Assembly: GCA_035512495.1 (NCBI GenBank)
Contig: DATKDW010000014.1
Coordinates: 1 to 37,118, forward strand
DNA: 37,118 nucleotides
Origin: Acidimicrobiales bacterium
GTDB taxonomy: Bacteria; Actinomycetota; Acidimicrobiia; Acidimicrobiales; CADCSY01
Reading direction: 5' to 3'
Both the position numbers and the translations under genes were made by a program. The notes beneath the pieces were generated by a model. It saw nothing but the letters and a program-made list of their open reading frames with translations, had not been told where the DNA came from and made no database searches. Positions within the stretch are counted from its first letter, which is position 1; each line of letters begins with the position of its first letter. Positions 24,237-32,635 of the stretch are shown in pieces.

Positions 24237-24875
24237 ATGGCCGAGCGAACGCCGACGAAGCGCCAGGCACGAGCCGCCGCCACCCAGGACCAGCTGCTGG
24301 GCGCCGCCCGTGAGGTCTTCGAGGCGAAGGGCTACCACGCCACCACGGTGGGGGCCATCACCGCCGCGGCCGACACCGCCCACGGCACGTTCTACCTGTA
24401 CTTCAAGAACAAGGAGGACGCCTTCGCCAAGGTGATGGAGCTGGTCACGGGGGAGCTCTTCGACCAGGCGGGCGGCCGCTGGGACGTCGGTGACCCGTAC
24501 ACGTCGATCGAAGCCTCGATGCGTGCCTTCCTCGAGGTCTTCACCGCCCACCGTGGCCTCTGGCGCTGTGCCCTCGAGGCCAGCTTCACCAGCCCGAGCA
24601 TCGAGGCGATGTGGCTGGGCATCCGGCAGTCGTTCGTCGACCGCATCGAGCGCCACCTTCGACACCTCGACGCCGCCGGAATGCTGCGGCCGCTCGACCC
24701 GGCGCTCACCGCCAACGCCCTCGGCTCGATGGTGGAGTGGACGGCCACCACCCGCTTCGTACTCGACACGCCGCCAGCGTCCGACGCCCTCGAGGACGCC
24801 GTCCGCAACTTCACCGACCTGTGGTACCACGCCATCTTCCCCGACGGCGCGGAGGGCGGACCGCCCGCTCGCTAG
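24237..24875 (+). CDS. TetR-family transcriptional regulator
   Basis: 212 aa. The N-terminal helix-turn-helix is canonical: QDQLLGAAREVFEAKGYHATT, then VGAITAAADTAHGTFYLYFKNKEDAF. The C-terminal ligand domain (residues 70-200) has no class-specific motif I can name. The target is unknown; the divergent HEAT gene is the nearest candidate. It converges with the next minus-strand gene with a 4-bp stop overlap. Confidence 0.92.
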   Translation: MAERTPTKRQARAAATQDQLLGAAREVFEAKGYHATTVGAITAAADTAHGTFYLYFKNKEDAFAKVMELVTGELFDQAGGRWDVGDPYTSIEASMRAFLEVFTAHRGLWRCALEASFTSPSIEAMWLGIRQSFVDRIERHLRHLDAAGMLRPLDPALTANALGSMVEWTATTRFVLDTPPASDALEDAVRNFTDLWYHAIFPDGAEGGPPAR

Positions 24876-25177
24876 AGGACGGCCGAGCGCGTGCCCAGCA
24901 CGATCAGGGTGAGGATCGTCCCGATGGCGAGGGCCAACAGCGCGCCCACCAGCCCCAGCATGACGATCAGCGCCAGCGTGGAGCGGATGCGCCTCGCCCG
25001 CCCGGGCCGGACCTCGAGGATGGTCGTGCTCCGTCTCGCCGCGGGCCCGTCGGCTTGGCTCGCGCGGTGGCGTGGACGCGGCGGCGTGGCAGGCTGGTGC
25101 TGATCACTGAACGTGATCTGGATGACGGCGGCGCAGGCCACCACGACCACCACGAGGCAGACGACGATCGTGAACAC
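24872..25177 (-). CDS. Two-TM small membrane protein (hypothetical)
   Basis: About 101 aa from GTG 25177. Two hydrophobic helices (residues 2-22, FTIVVCLVVVVVACAAVIQI; and near 71-96, LALIVMLGLVGALLALAIGT) are separated by a basic Pro-rich loop of about 48 residues. With this start the gene is divergent from, and 1 nt away from, the YlbL GTG at 25179. Other in-frame starts reach 25297 inside ylbL and are less likely. No family recognised. Confidence 0.55.
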   Translation of the reverse strand: MFTIVVCLVVVVVACAAVIQITFSDQHQPATPPRPRHRASQADGPAARRSTTILEVRPGRARRIRSTLALIVMLGLVGALLALAIGTILTLIVLGTRSAVL

Positions 25178-25178
25178 G

Positions 25179-26273
25179 GTGAGCGAGAGCGTACCGCCCG
25201 CCGTCCTTGCGACCGGCGGCCGGCACCGTGGGTGGTGGCGCTGGTGGTACGTGGTTCCCCTGATGGTCTTCGCCCTCTCCGGCGTGGGCGCGTCCACGTT
25301 GAAGATCCCCTACTTCGCCATCTCCCCGGGCTCCGCCGTCGACGTGAGCGCCCTCGTCGAGGTCGTCGACGCCCCGAGCTTCGAGCCCAAGGGACAGATC
25401 TTCCTGACCACCGTGAGGCTCCGACAGGTCACCCTGCTCGAGGCGATCACCGGCTGGCTCGACCCTCAGGTCGACGTGGTCGAGCAGGCGGTCGTGCTGC
25501 CGCCGAGCGTCCCCTCGGGCGAGCTGCGGGACTTCAACCTCCGGCTGATGGACACCTCCAAGCAGACGGCGCTGGGCGTCGCCCTGCGCCAGCTGGGGAT
25601 CGACGTGATCCGGGGGTCGGGCGCCGAGATCGTGGGGGTGCTCGAGGGCGCACCCGCCGACGGCCTGTTCGAAGCGGGTGACCTGATCGTCGCCGTCGAC
25701 GGCGTGGAGGTCACCCTCCACGACGAGGTCGTCTCCCTGCTCGCCGACCGGGCACCGGGCGACACAGTCGCGGTCACCTTCGAGCCGTCCGGCGGCGGGG
25801 AGTCCCGTACGGTCGACGTCACGCTCGGGGCTCGCGACGACATGCCCGGACGCGCCCTGATCGGCGTCACGCTGCAGACCAGGGACCTCCGCTTCGAGTT
25901 CCCCTTCACCGTCAACATCGCCTCGGAGCGAATCGGTGGCCCGTCGGCAGGGCTCGCCTTCACCCTCGAGGTCCTCGACGTGCTCACCGAGGGCGAGCTC
26001 ACCGGTGGCCGCCGGATCGCCGCCACGGGCACCATCGAGCTCGACGGGTCGGTGGGCTCCGTGGGCGGTGTGGCCCAGAAGACGGTGGCGGTGCAGCAAC
26101 ACGGCATCGAGCTGTTCCTCGTGCCGAGCGACACCTACGAGCTGGCGCTTCGGTTCGCGGGCGACGGGCTCCGGGTGGAGCCCGTCGACAACTTGGAGGA
26201 CGCGTTGCGTATCCTCGAGGCATTCGGAGGCGATCGCCTCACCGGCGAGCTGGGCGGTGCGGACCCGGCCTAG
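25179..26273 (+). CDS. YlbL-type membrane PDZ-Lon (S16) protease
   Basis: 364 aa. The N-terminal TM (WWYVVPLMVFALSGVGA) is followed by IPYFAISPGSAVDVSALV, typical of YlbL. A central PDZ domain spans about 150-230 (AEIVGVLEGAPADGLFEAGD). The C-terminal Lon protease domain has ERIGGPSAGLAFTLEVLD with Ser256 and GGVAQKTVAVQQHG with Lys301, the catalytic dyad. YlbL is studied in Bacillus as a regulated membrane protease; the substrate here is unknown. Neighbour families DUF2342 and UPF0182 also surround it in mycobacteria (Rv3193c-Rv3195, from memory). The alternative start is GTG 25170. Confidence 0.92.
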   Translation: MSESVPPAVLATGGRHRGWWRWWYVVPLMVFALSGVGASTLKIPYFAISPGSAVDVSALVEVVDAPSFEPKGQIFLTTVRLRQVTLLEAITGWLDPQVDVVEQAVVLPPSVPSGELRDFNLRLMDTSKQTALGVALRQLGIDVIRGSGAEIVGVLEGAPADGLFEAGDLIVAVDGVEVTLHDEVVSLLADRAPGDTVAVTFEPSGGGESRTVDVTLGARDDMPGRALIGVTLQTRDLRFEFPFTVNIASERIGGPSAGLAFTLEVLDVLTEGELTGGRRIAATGTIELDGSVGSVGGVAQKTVAVQQHGIELFLVPSDTYELALRFAGDGLRVEPVDNLEDALRILEAFGGDRLTGELGGADPA

Positions 26274-26319
26274 GACGGGCAGGCTCAGTTCGACCGGCCC
26301 GCGTGCCGAAGGAAGAGAG

Positions 26320-26427
26320 ATGTCCTCACGAGCGGCAGGAGCGGGCTGGTGCGACCAGCGCCGGCACCACGGCGCGCTCCCTGCCGCGCCCGGTGAGCGC
26401 CGGGTTCTGCCCGTGAGGCGACGATGA
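26320..26427 (+). CDS. 35-codon upstream ORF/structured leader of the kinase operon
   Basis: An ATG at 26320 follows a good purine-rich site (GAAGGAAGAGAG). Its TGA overlaps the kinase ATG at 26424 (ATGA). The product is Arg-rich (MSSRAAGAGWCDQRRHHG, ending PVRRR), not an obvious functional peptide. The RNA can fold: 26333-26343 pairs with 26375-26386 (11 bp, one bulged C) around a 6-bp hairpin GCTGGT-gcg-ACCAGC at 26345-26359. This combination suggests a translationally coupled leader controlling kinase expression. High G+C makes some pairing expected by chance. Confidence 0.4.
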   Translation: MSSRAAGAGWCDQRRHHGALPAAPGERRVLPVRRR

Positions 26428-29093
26428 GCGTCGAGGCCGCACAGCTCGCTTTCGCCGCCGAGCTCGTGGTCTTCCTCGTCGCCGTGGCCGGTGTGGCGGT
26501 CATCACCCTGCGCCCGACCCTGCTCGCCTCCGGCAGCGCGTCCCAGGCCCTGCTGACGCTCGGCTTCGTCGCCCTCGGCGGAGCGGCGTTCCTCCACGGT
26601 TCGCTGCTGGTGGATGCCGGCGACGCCTTGGTCCTGGGGGTGCGCTTCGTTGCGCTGGCCCTGCTCGCCGCCGGGGCGTTCCGGGCACTGGGTGGCAGCG
26701 TCGTCGTCGGCTGCCTGTGGGGAGCGATCGTCGCGCTCGGTGTTGCCGAGGTGGTGACCGGCGCCGTCGACGGCGACCCGGTCGCGGCATCGGTGCTCCG
26801 TGGCATCGGCGGCCTGGTGCTCGGCGTCGCCCTCTTCGTCGCCAGCCGGCGCTCGATCCCGGCCCGGGTCGCCGCCGGGGCCGCCGGGTCGATCCTGCTC
26901 GTCGTGCTGGCGGTGTCGCTGGCGCTGTCGACGGTCGTGGTCGACAACGTCGAGGAGGAGGCCCTGCGGCGGACCTCGACCCGTGCCGAGGGCGAAGCCG
27001 ACGAGGCCGGTCGTGCCGCTCGAGACGCCATCCTGTCGGCCCGCCTGGCGGCCCGGCTGTTCTCCAACTCGCAGAACCCCGCCGTGGTGAGCCCCCTCAT
27101 CATCCTGGCCCAGCATCCCGACTCGCCGGAGGGCACCGCCGCCGCGTCCCAGCTCCGGGCCCAGCTCGACGGCATCGCCGACGAGTTCCTGCTCGCCGGG
27201 CCGCTGCTGGCCTTCGTCACCGACGCCGCCGTGGTGGTGCCGAGCACCGGTCTCGACAGCCCCAGCGCCCAGGTTGAGGTCTCGGGGTCGCGCATCGTGC
27301 GAGAGGCCCTCGACAACCGCCAGGAGCGCCTGGCGCCGATGGAGGTCGCGGGCCAGGCCCTCGCCGCCGGCGCCTCTCCGGTGGAGGTCCGCACGACCGA
27401 CGGGGTGCCCACCTTCGTCGGGGTCGTCTTCGCCGCCGAGCGGCTCGACGACCCCTACCTCACCCGACGCCTCGAGCGCGACCCCGACCTCAGCCTGGCG
27501 CTCGTGGGCCGCGACGGGGTGCTGGCCCGAGCCGGCCCGCAACCCGACGACGCCGTGCTGCTGGCTCTGGCCGGCGACGCGCTCGACGCCGAGGCGCGCA
27601 GCGCCGGTGCACCCGAGCGGCTGGTCGACGGTCGCTACGTGGCGGCCCGGCCCGTGCTGGCGGGCACCGACTCCGTGTTCGTGGTCGTGGCCTCGGCGCC
27701 CACCACGCTGCTCGACCGGACCCAGGAGTCGCTGTTCCGGGTGCTCTTCGTCGTGGCGCTCGGGGCCGCACTGGTGGCCCTCCTCCTCGCCGCCCTGGTG
27801 GGCGAACGCATCGGGTCCGGGCTGCGGGCCCTGGCCGGTGTGGCCGACCGCATCCGCAGCGGCGACCTCGACGCGTCGGCGCCGGTCGGTCGCCATGACG
27901 AGCTCGGCCAGCTCGGGGCGGCCTTCGACGACATGGCCCTCTCGCTGCGCACCATGACCGGCGACCTGCGGCAGGCCGCGGTCGACGAGGAACGCCTCCG
28001 CAACCGGCTCGAGGCCGTCGTCGCCGGCATGGGCGAGGCGCTGCTGGCGACCGACGCCGACGGCCGGGTGACCGACTTCAACACTGCGGCGGAGGAGCTG
28101 CTCGACCTGGCTGCGCCTGCCGTGCGGGGTCGTCCGGTGGGGGAGGGCCCGCTGGCCGCGGCACTCGGTGAGACCCTGGCTGCGCGCCTCGCCCGGCCGC
28201 GCCTCGAGGCGTGGACCACCACCACCTCGGTGGGTCGCCCCGACGGCGGCGAGGTGCCCGTGGCAGCCTCCGGCGGGGTGATCCGCGACGCCAACGGCGA
28301 CATCGCCGGCGCGGTGGTGGTGCTGCGCGACATGCGCCGAGAGGCGGCGGTGGAGCGGATGAAGACCGAGTTCCTCTCCAACATCAGCCACGAGCTGCGC
28401 ACCCCCCTGACCCCGGTGAAGGCCTATGCGGGGATCCTCGCCACCCGCGACGTCCCCGGTGACAAGGCGCGCTCGTTCGCGTCGGAGATCCTGACCGGAG
28501 CCGACCAGCTCGAGCGGGTCATCAACCAGCTGGTCAACTTCGCAACCGTGGCGGCTGGCGACCTCGACGTCCGCCCGGAGCCCACCCCCGTCCGCCAGGT
28601 GCTCGACGACCTCGTGGATCGGTGGGCGCGCCGGCTGGGTGACGGTCACTCGATCGCCCGACGCCCCATCCCCCGCGGCACGCCGAACCTGCTGGTCGAC
28701 CGCCGCCACCTCGACCAGGCCCTCGACGAGGTCGTCGGCAACGCCGTGAAGTACTCGCCGGGAGGCGGCCGCATCACCGTTGCCGCCGAGGCGGCGAGCA
28801 ACGGCCGCGGGCCGGCGGTGGCGCTGTCGGTCACCGACCGCGGAGTGGGCATCCCCCCGGAGCGCCTCGACGCCATCTTCGAGGACTTCGCCCAGGCCGA
28901 CGGCTCGTCCACCCGGAGCTTCGGTGGCCTGGGCCTCGGCCTGGCGCTGGTGCGGGCGATCGTCGATGCCCATGGCGGCCGCCTCTTGGCGACCTCTGTC
29001 CCCGACGAGGGGGCGACCTTCACCCTGGTGCTGCCGGCCGCCCCGGCGACCAAAGGGGCGCGACGTGTCGCCGGGCGGGAGCGGGCACGATGA
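26424..29093 (+). CDS. Membrane sensor histidine kinase (HAMP-PAS-HisKA-HATPase)
   Basis: 889 aa. Residues 1-175 hold five or six TM helices. A large extracytoplasmic sensor region follows (about 175-430, starting VDNVEEEALRRTS and ending before the TM at VLFVVALGAALVALLLAALV). Then come HAMP (ADRIRSGDLDASAPVGRHDELG), a PAS domain (VVAGMGEALLATDADGRVTDFN), HisKA with phospho-acceptor His656 in FLSNISHELRTPLTP, and a HATPase with EVVGNAVKYSPGGG, DRGVGIPPERL and GGLGLGLALVRAIVDAHGG. No response regulator is adjacent. It is coupled by ATGA to a FecR-domain gene and upstream to a short ORF. The signal is unknown. Confidence 0.94.
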   Translation: MSVEAAQLAFAAELVVFLVAVAGVAVITLRPTLLASGSASQALLTLGFVALGGAAFLHGSLLVDAGDALVLGVRFVALALLAAGAFRALGGSVVVGCLWGAIVALGVAEVVTGAVDGDPVAASVLRGIGGLVLGVALFVASRRSIPARVAAGAAGSILLVVLAVSLALSTVVVDNVEEEALRRTSTRAEGEADEAGRAARDAILSARLAARLFSNSQNPAVVSPLIILAQHPDSPEGTAAASQLRAQLDGIADEFLLAGPLLAFVTDAAVVVPSTGLDSPSAQVEVSGSRIVREALDNRQERLAPMEVAGQALAAGASPVEVRTTDGVPTFVGVVFAAERLDDPYLTRRLERDPDLSLALVGRDGVLARAGPQPDDAVLLALAGDALDAEARSAGAPERLVDGRYVAARPVLAGTDSVFVVVASAPTTLLDRTQESLFRVLFVVALGAALVALLLAALVGERIGSGLRALAGVADRIRSGDLDASAPVGRHDELGQLGAAFDDMALSLRTMTGDLRQAAVDEERLRNRLEAVVAGMGEALLATDADGRVTDFNTAAEELLDLAAPAVRGRPVGEGPLAAALGETLAARLARPRLEAWTTTTSVGRPDGGEVPVAASGGVIRDANGDIAGAVVVLRDMRREAAVERMKTEFLSNISHELRTPLTPVKAYAGILATRDVPGDKARSFASEILTGADQLERVINQLVNFATVAAGDLDVRPEPTPVRQVLDDLVDRWARRLGDGHSIARRPIPRGTPNLLVDRRHLDQALDEVVGNAVKYSPGGGRITVAAEAASNGRGPAVALSVTDRGVGIPPERLDAIFEDFAQADGSSTRSFGGLGLGLALVRAIVDAHGGRLLATSVPDEGATFTLVLPAAPATKGARRVAGRERAR

Positions 29094-30487
29094 ACGACGT
29101 GACCATCGACCGCCCGGAGGAGACGCCGCTCCCCACGCGGATCGCGGCCCTGGCCGCCAGCGTGGTCACGCTGGTCGGGGTCGTGGCGCTGGCCACCTAC
29201 GGCGGGATCTTCGGCTCGGGTGCCGGTGGTGCCCGCCTGGAGCTGGCGGGCCGCGCCGTGGTCGAGGTCGAGGGAGAGCGCCGGATGCTCGATGGCGGCA
29301 CCCACGACCTGGCCGAGGGGGCCACCGTCGAGCTCGTCGACGGGTCGGGCGTGGTACGCCTGCCCGGAGGGTCGTCGGTCGAGCTTCGCTCGTCCCGCGG
29401 TGTGGCCGACGACTCGCACCTCCTGGTGGATGCCGTCCCGGTGCTCCTTGCCGGTGACGCGCTCGTCGAGACGGGCGACCGTGCCCTCCGGCTCGAGGCT
29501 GCCGGAACCACCTTCGGGGTCGACGCCGACAGCGCCGCCCGCCTTGCCGCCTCGACGGGCGCCTCGGTGGCCACCTACCGCGGCGGTGTGGCGGTGGCCT
29601 CGGGCGGGCGGACCCTCGCCGGGGGCGTCCCCGCGCTGCGTCAGGCGGCGGTGCCGGGCACCGGGCTGGTGCCCCGCCGGCCCGATCCCATTGCCATCGC
29701 CCCCGAGCCCGACCCGTGGGACCGCCGCCACCTCGGTGACGCCATCGAGCTGAGCGTGCAGCTCGACCGCCGCTCGGCAGGCTTCACCGCCTCCGTGCGG
29801 GGCGACTCGGTGTCGACCGCCGGCGTGCTGCGCGTGGCGCTCACCGAGCTCGCCGCCGAGCCGGCGGTCAACAGGGGAGCGCTCGACGATGGGCGGTCGC
29901 CGGGAGAGCACCTCATCGGCGTCGGCATCGCCCTGCTCGCCGACGGCGGCACCTTCGAGGAGCGCTGGCAGGCGGCGCTGGGGTTCCGCGACGACGGGGC
30001 CGACTGGGGCATCGTGGCTCTCGACGGGGGCGTCACCCGCGGGCCGTTGCTCGACCTGCTCGACCGGGCGGTCGACCGCTCGCCGATCCTGTTCGCCTCG
30101 CTGCCGGTCGGCACCGGCGTGGACCCCACCGCGCTCGACGCCCCGCCGCCCCCCGCGCCCACCGACCCCGATCGGCCCCCGCCCGACGAGAACCCGCCAC
30201 CGCCCGACCCCGACGACCCGTCGCCCTCGCCGACGCCCCTGCCGCGCACCACCGAGCCGCTGGAGCCGATCACCGACCCGGTCCTGGAGCCGCTGGAGCC
30301 GATCACCGACCCAGTCCTGGAGCCGCTGGAGCCGATCACCGACCCGGTCGATGATCTCCTCGGGGGGATCCTCGAGCCGGTCTCGTCCTCCGGCGGGGGC
30401 GAGCCGCTGGCACCGGCCACCGACCCGGTCGAGGAGGTCGTCGACGTCGCGGGAGGGACCGCCGGCGGCGAGCTGGGCGGGTCGTGA
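29090..30487 (+). CDS. FecR-domain membrane protein with Pro-rich repeat tail
   Basis: 465 aa. One TM (about 22-42, IAALAASVVTLVGVVALATY) leads to an outside FecR-like beta domain (about 50-190: EGATVELVDGSGVVRLPGGSSVELRSS, in part; TTFGVDADSAARLAASTGASVATYRGGVAV, in part). A second module of about 150 residues of unknown fold follows (HLGDAIELSVQLDRRSAGF). The C-terminus is Pro/Asp-rich with three 11-residue repeats EPLEPITDPVL. FecR domains usually pair with sigma factors; here the partner is a histidine kinase (ATGA overlap). It may be an external co-sensor or wall-contact element. Confidence 0.75.
   Translation: MNDVTIDRPEETPLPTRIAALAASVVTLVGVVALATYGGIFGSGAGGARLELAGRAVVEVEGERRMLDGGTHDLAEGATVELVDGSGVVRLPGGSSVELRSSRGVADDSHLLVDAVPVLLAGDALVETGDRALRLEAAGTTFGVDADSAARLAASTGASVATYRGGVAVASGGRTLAGGVPALRQAAVPGTGLVPRRPDPIAIAPEPDPWDRRHLGDAIELSVQLDRRSAGFTASVRGDSVSTAGVLRVALTELAAEPAVNRGALDDGRSPGEHLIGVGIALLADGGTFEERWQAALGFRDDGADWGIVALDGGVTRGPLLDLLDRAVDRSPILFASLPVGTGVDPTALDAPPPPAPTDPDRPPPDENPPPPDPDDPSPSPTPLPRTTEPLEPITDPVLEPLEPITDPVLEPLEPITDPVDDLLGGILEPVSSSGGGEPLAPATDPVEEVVDVAGGTAGGELGGS
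30254..30352 (+). repeat. 33-bp tandem repeat, three copies
   Basis: Three in-frame 33-bp units, each starting GAGCCGCTGGAGCCGATCAC, lie inside the FecR-domain gene. They differ only by G/A in the second copy and by the last codon of the third. The near identity indicates recent expansion and possible length variation. Confidence 0.92.
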
Positions 30488-30516
30488 CGGTCCCTGGTTC
30501 GGGGCGGCGTGGGTCG

Positions 30517-30522
30517 TAACCT
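30517..30522 (+). promoter_or_regulatory. -10 box TAACCT, leaderless DivIVA start
   Basis: TAACCT ends 7 nt upstream of the ATG at 30530, so the DivIVA-MuF-like gene probably starts its own transcript after the kinase-FecR operon. Confidence 0.55.
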
Positions 30523-30529
30523 CGTCCCG

Positions 30530-32635
30530 ATGGCGGAGAAGCACAAGATCGTGGCCGACGAGGTGGCGCGCAAGGCGTTCGCCACCTCCTTCCGCGGCTT
30601 CGACCAGTACCAGGTGCGGGCCTTCCTCGGTGAGGTCGCCGCCGAGCTGGCGGCCACGCAGGAGCGCGAGCGCAGCCTGCGCACCGCGCTCGCCGTCGCC
30701 GAGGAGCGGGCCAAGCCCGTCGAGGCGGCCGAGGCCGACCTCGACCTCGTCCTCGGTCAGGAGACGGGCAAGGTCCTCCAGGCCGCCCATCATGCCGCGG
30801 CCGAGATCCGCAGCCGCGCCGAGGAGCAGGTCGGCCGGATGGTCCGGGAAGCCAACGACGAGGCGGCCAGGCTTCGCAAGGAGGCCGAGACGGTGCTCGG
30901 GGTTCGGACCGCCGAGGCCGATGCCGCCGCCCGGGAGATCACGGAGGAGGCTGCTGCCCGGGCCGCCGAAGAGCTCGAGACGGCCCAGGCTCGGGGCCGG
31001 GAGATGGTGGCCGAGGCCCAGGAGGTGCGGGAGCGGGTGTTGCGCGACATGGCCCGGCGCCGCAAGCTCGCCCACCAGCAGCTCGAGCGGCTCCTCGCCG
31101 GCCGTGAGCGCTTGCTGGCGGCCTACGAGGTGGTGCGCGGCAACCTCGACGACGCCACCGGCGAGCTCACCGTCGCGGAGGCCGAGGCCCGGTTGGCCGC
31201 GCAGGCGGTCGCCGAGCCCGACGACGGCGACGAGGAGCCGATGGCGGCGCTCGAGGCCGAGGTTGCGGCGGCGAGGGCGGCGGGCCTCACCGTGGAGGTG
31301 CGTCCCGCCGGCGACTCCGACCACCCCGTCGGTGCCGACGCGGGGCTCGATACAAACGGGGTGCCGGCGGCCGAGCCGCCGGCCGTCGACGAAGCGACCG
31401 AGCCGCCGGCGCCACCTGCCGAGGTCGGGGCGGCGCGAGATGAGCCACCTGACGAGCCCCGCGTTGGCCCCGCCGAGGAGCGCAGGACGTCGGCGCTGCG
31501 GATCCTCCGTCGCCGTGCCGAGGTTGTCCCGGTCCCGGGCCGCGTCGTCGCCGAGACCTCGGCACACCACCCGGTGGCGCCGGCCGACGAGCACGAGGGC
31601 GTCCGCATCATCCCGGCGGACCCCGAAGCGCCGGCGGGGCAGGCCCACACGGGTGGGCTGACGCTGGTACCCGAGGAGGAGCCCGCGCCCGCGTCGCCGG
31701 CCGGGGTCGACCAGGAGGCCGAGCCGGCGAAGGCACCGGCGTCGGGATCGGCGGAGGGACCGGCCGAGGCGGTCCGACCACCTGATGAGGAAGCGCCTGC
31801 GCCGGTGGAACCGGCCGACGCCGGACCTGAGGTGACGCCGGAGCCGGCCAAGGCCGAGCCTGGGGTCGACGACCTCTTCTCACGCTTGCGGGCCAGCCGG
31901 GCAGCGGCGGTGGCCGAGGCCCAGGTCTTCCTCGGCGCCGACGACAGCGGCACCACCCCCACGGCACCAGCCGACGAGGCCGTGGTGGCCGACCGTGCCG
32001 ACGACGAGGCGCTGATCGACGGGCGCGACGCCGCCGTCGAACCGGCCGAGCGTGCCCTCGGCCGGGCCCTCAAGCGGTCGCTGGCCGACGAGCAGAACGA
32101 GGTACTCGACACCCTTCGCCGTCACCGCGGCGCCCCGGTGCTCGCCGACCTGCTGCCCGACGCCGACGACCACGCCGCCCGCCACGCCAAGGTGGCCACG
32201 GCTCCGCTCGTGGAGGCGGCCGAGGCCGGTCGGGCGGGCGCGGGCGGACCGGTGGCCGTCGACGACCTCGCCGGCGCGCTCGCCAATGAGGTGGTCACGG
32301 CCCTGCGTGGGCGGGTCGACCGCGCTCTGGCTGATGCCGGGGGAGACGACGACGCCCTCGTGCAGGCGATCTCCGCGGGGTACCGCGAGTGGAAGTCGTC
32401 GCGCCTCGAGGCGCTGGTCGGCCACCACGTGCTTGCCGCCCACGAGCGGGGCCGCTACGACGCCCTCGATGGGCCGGCTCGCTGGGTCGTCGACCGCACC
32501 GGCGGCTGCGGTCCGGACTGCGACGACAACGCCCTGGCCGGGCCAACACCGAAGGGGTCGGCCTTCCCGACGGGGCACCGCCACCCGCCGGCGCACCCGG
32601 GTTGTCGGTGCCTGGTCGCTCCACCCATCCCCTAG
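30530..32635 (+). CDS. DivIVA-domain protein with phage MuF-like C-terminal domain
   Basis: 701 aa. Residues 1-60 match DivIVA (VARKAFATSFRGFDQYQVRAFLGEVAAEL, in part), which binds curved membranes at poles or septa. A long coiled coil follows (about 60-235, Glu/Ala/Arg-rich), then a disordered Pro/Glu/Ala linker (about 240-445). The last 230 residues differ: ALGRALKRSLADEQNEVLDTLRR, an alpha-rich part, and an end reading WVVDRTGGCGPDCDDNALAG, then FPTGHRHPPAHPGCRCLVAP. The CxxxC...PPAHPGCRC ending is the hallmark of phage Mu F/SPP1 gp7 head-morphogenesis domains. This is by-eye recognition, so the fusion assignment is inference. ATG 30530 has a -10 box 7 nt upstream. Confidence 0.8.
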   Translation: MAEKHKIVADEVARKAFATSFRGFDQYQVRAFLGEVAAELAATQERERSLRTALAVAEERAKPVEAAEADLDLVLGQETGKVLQAAHHAAAEIRSRAEEQVGRMVREANDEAARLRKEAETVLGVRTAEADAAAREITEEAAARAAEELETAQARGREMVAEAQEVRERVLRDMARRRKLAHQQLERLLAGRERLLAAYEVVRGNLDDATGELTVAEAEARLAAQAVAEPDDGDEEPMAALEAEVAAARAAGLTVEVRPAGDSDHPVGADAGLDTNGVPAAEPPAVDEATEPPAPPAEVGAARDEPPDEPRVGPAEERRTSALRILRRRAEVVPVPGRVVAETSAHHPVAPADEHEGVRIIPADPEAPAGQAHTGGLTLVPEEEPAPASPAGVDQEAEPAKAPASGSAEGPAEAVRPPDEEAPAPVEPADAGPEVTPEPAKAEPGVDDLFSRLRASRAAAVAEAQVFLGADDSGTTPTAPADEAVVADRADDEALIDGRDAAVEPAERALGRALKRSLADEQNEVLDTLRRHRGAPVLADLLPDADDHAARHAKVATAPLVEAAEAGRAGAGGPVAVDDLAGALANEVVTALRGRVDRALADAGGDDDALVQAISAGYREWKSSRLEALVGHHVLAAHERGRYDALDGPARWVVDRTGGCGPDCDDNALAGPTPKGSAFPTGHRHPPAHPGCRCLVAPPIP

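Noticed and set aside
25104-28973. 1289-codon minus-strand ORF across ylbL and the kinase
   Set aside because: Composition is His/Gly/Arg-rich filler; the opposite strand encodes clear YlbL and kinase domains.
30254-30352. CRISPR-like repeats
   Set aside because: Contiguous in-frame repeats without spacers inside a coding gene.
28646-31648. 1000-codon minus-strand ORF across the FecR and DivIVA genes
   Set aside because: No recognisable domain; mirrors codon bias of the plus-strand genes.
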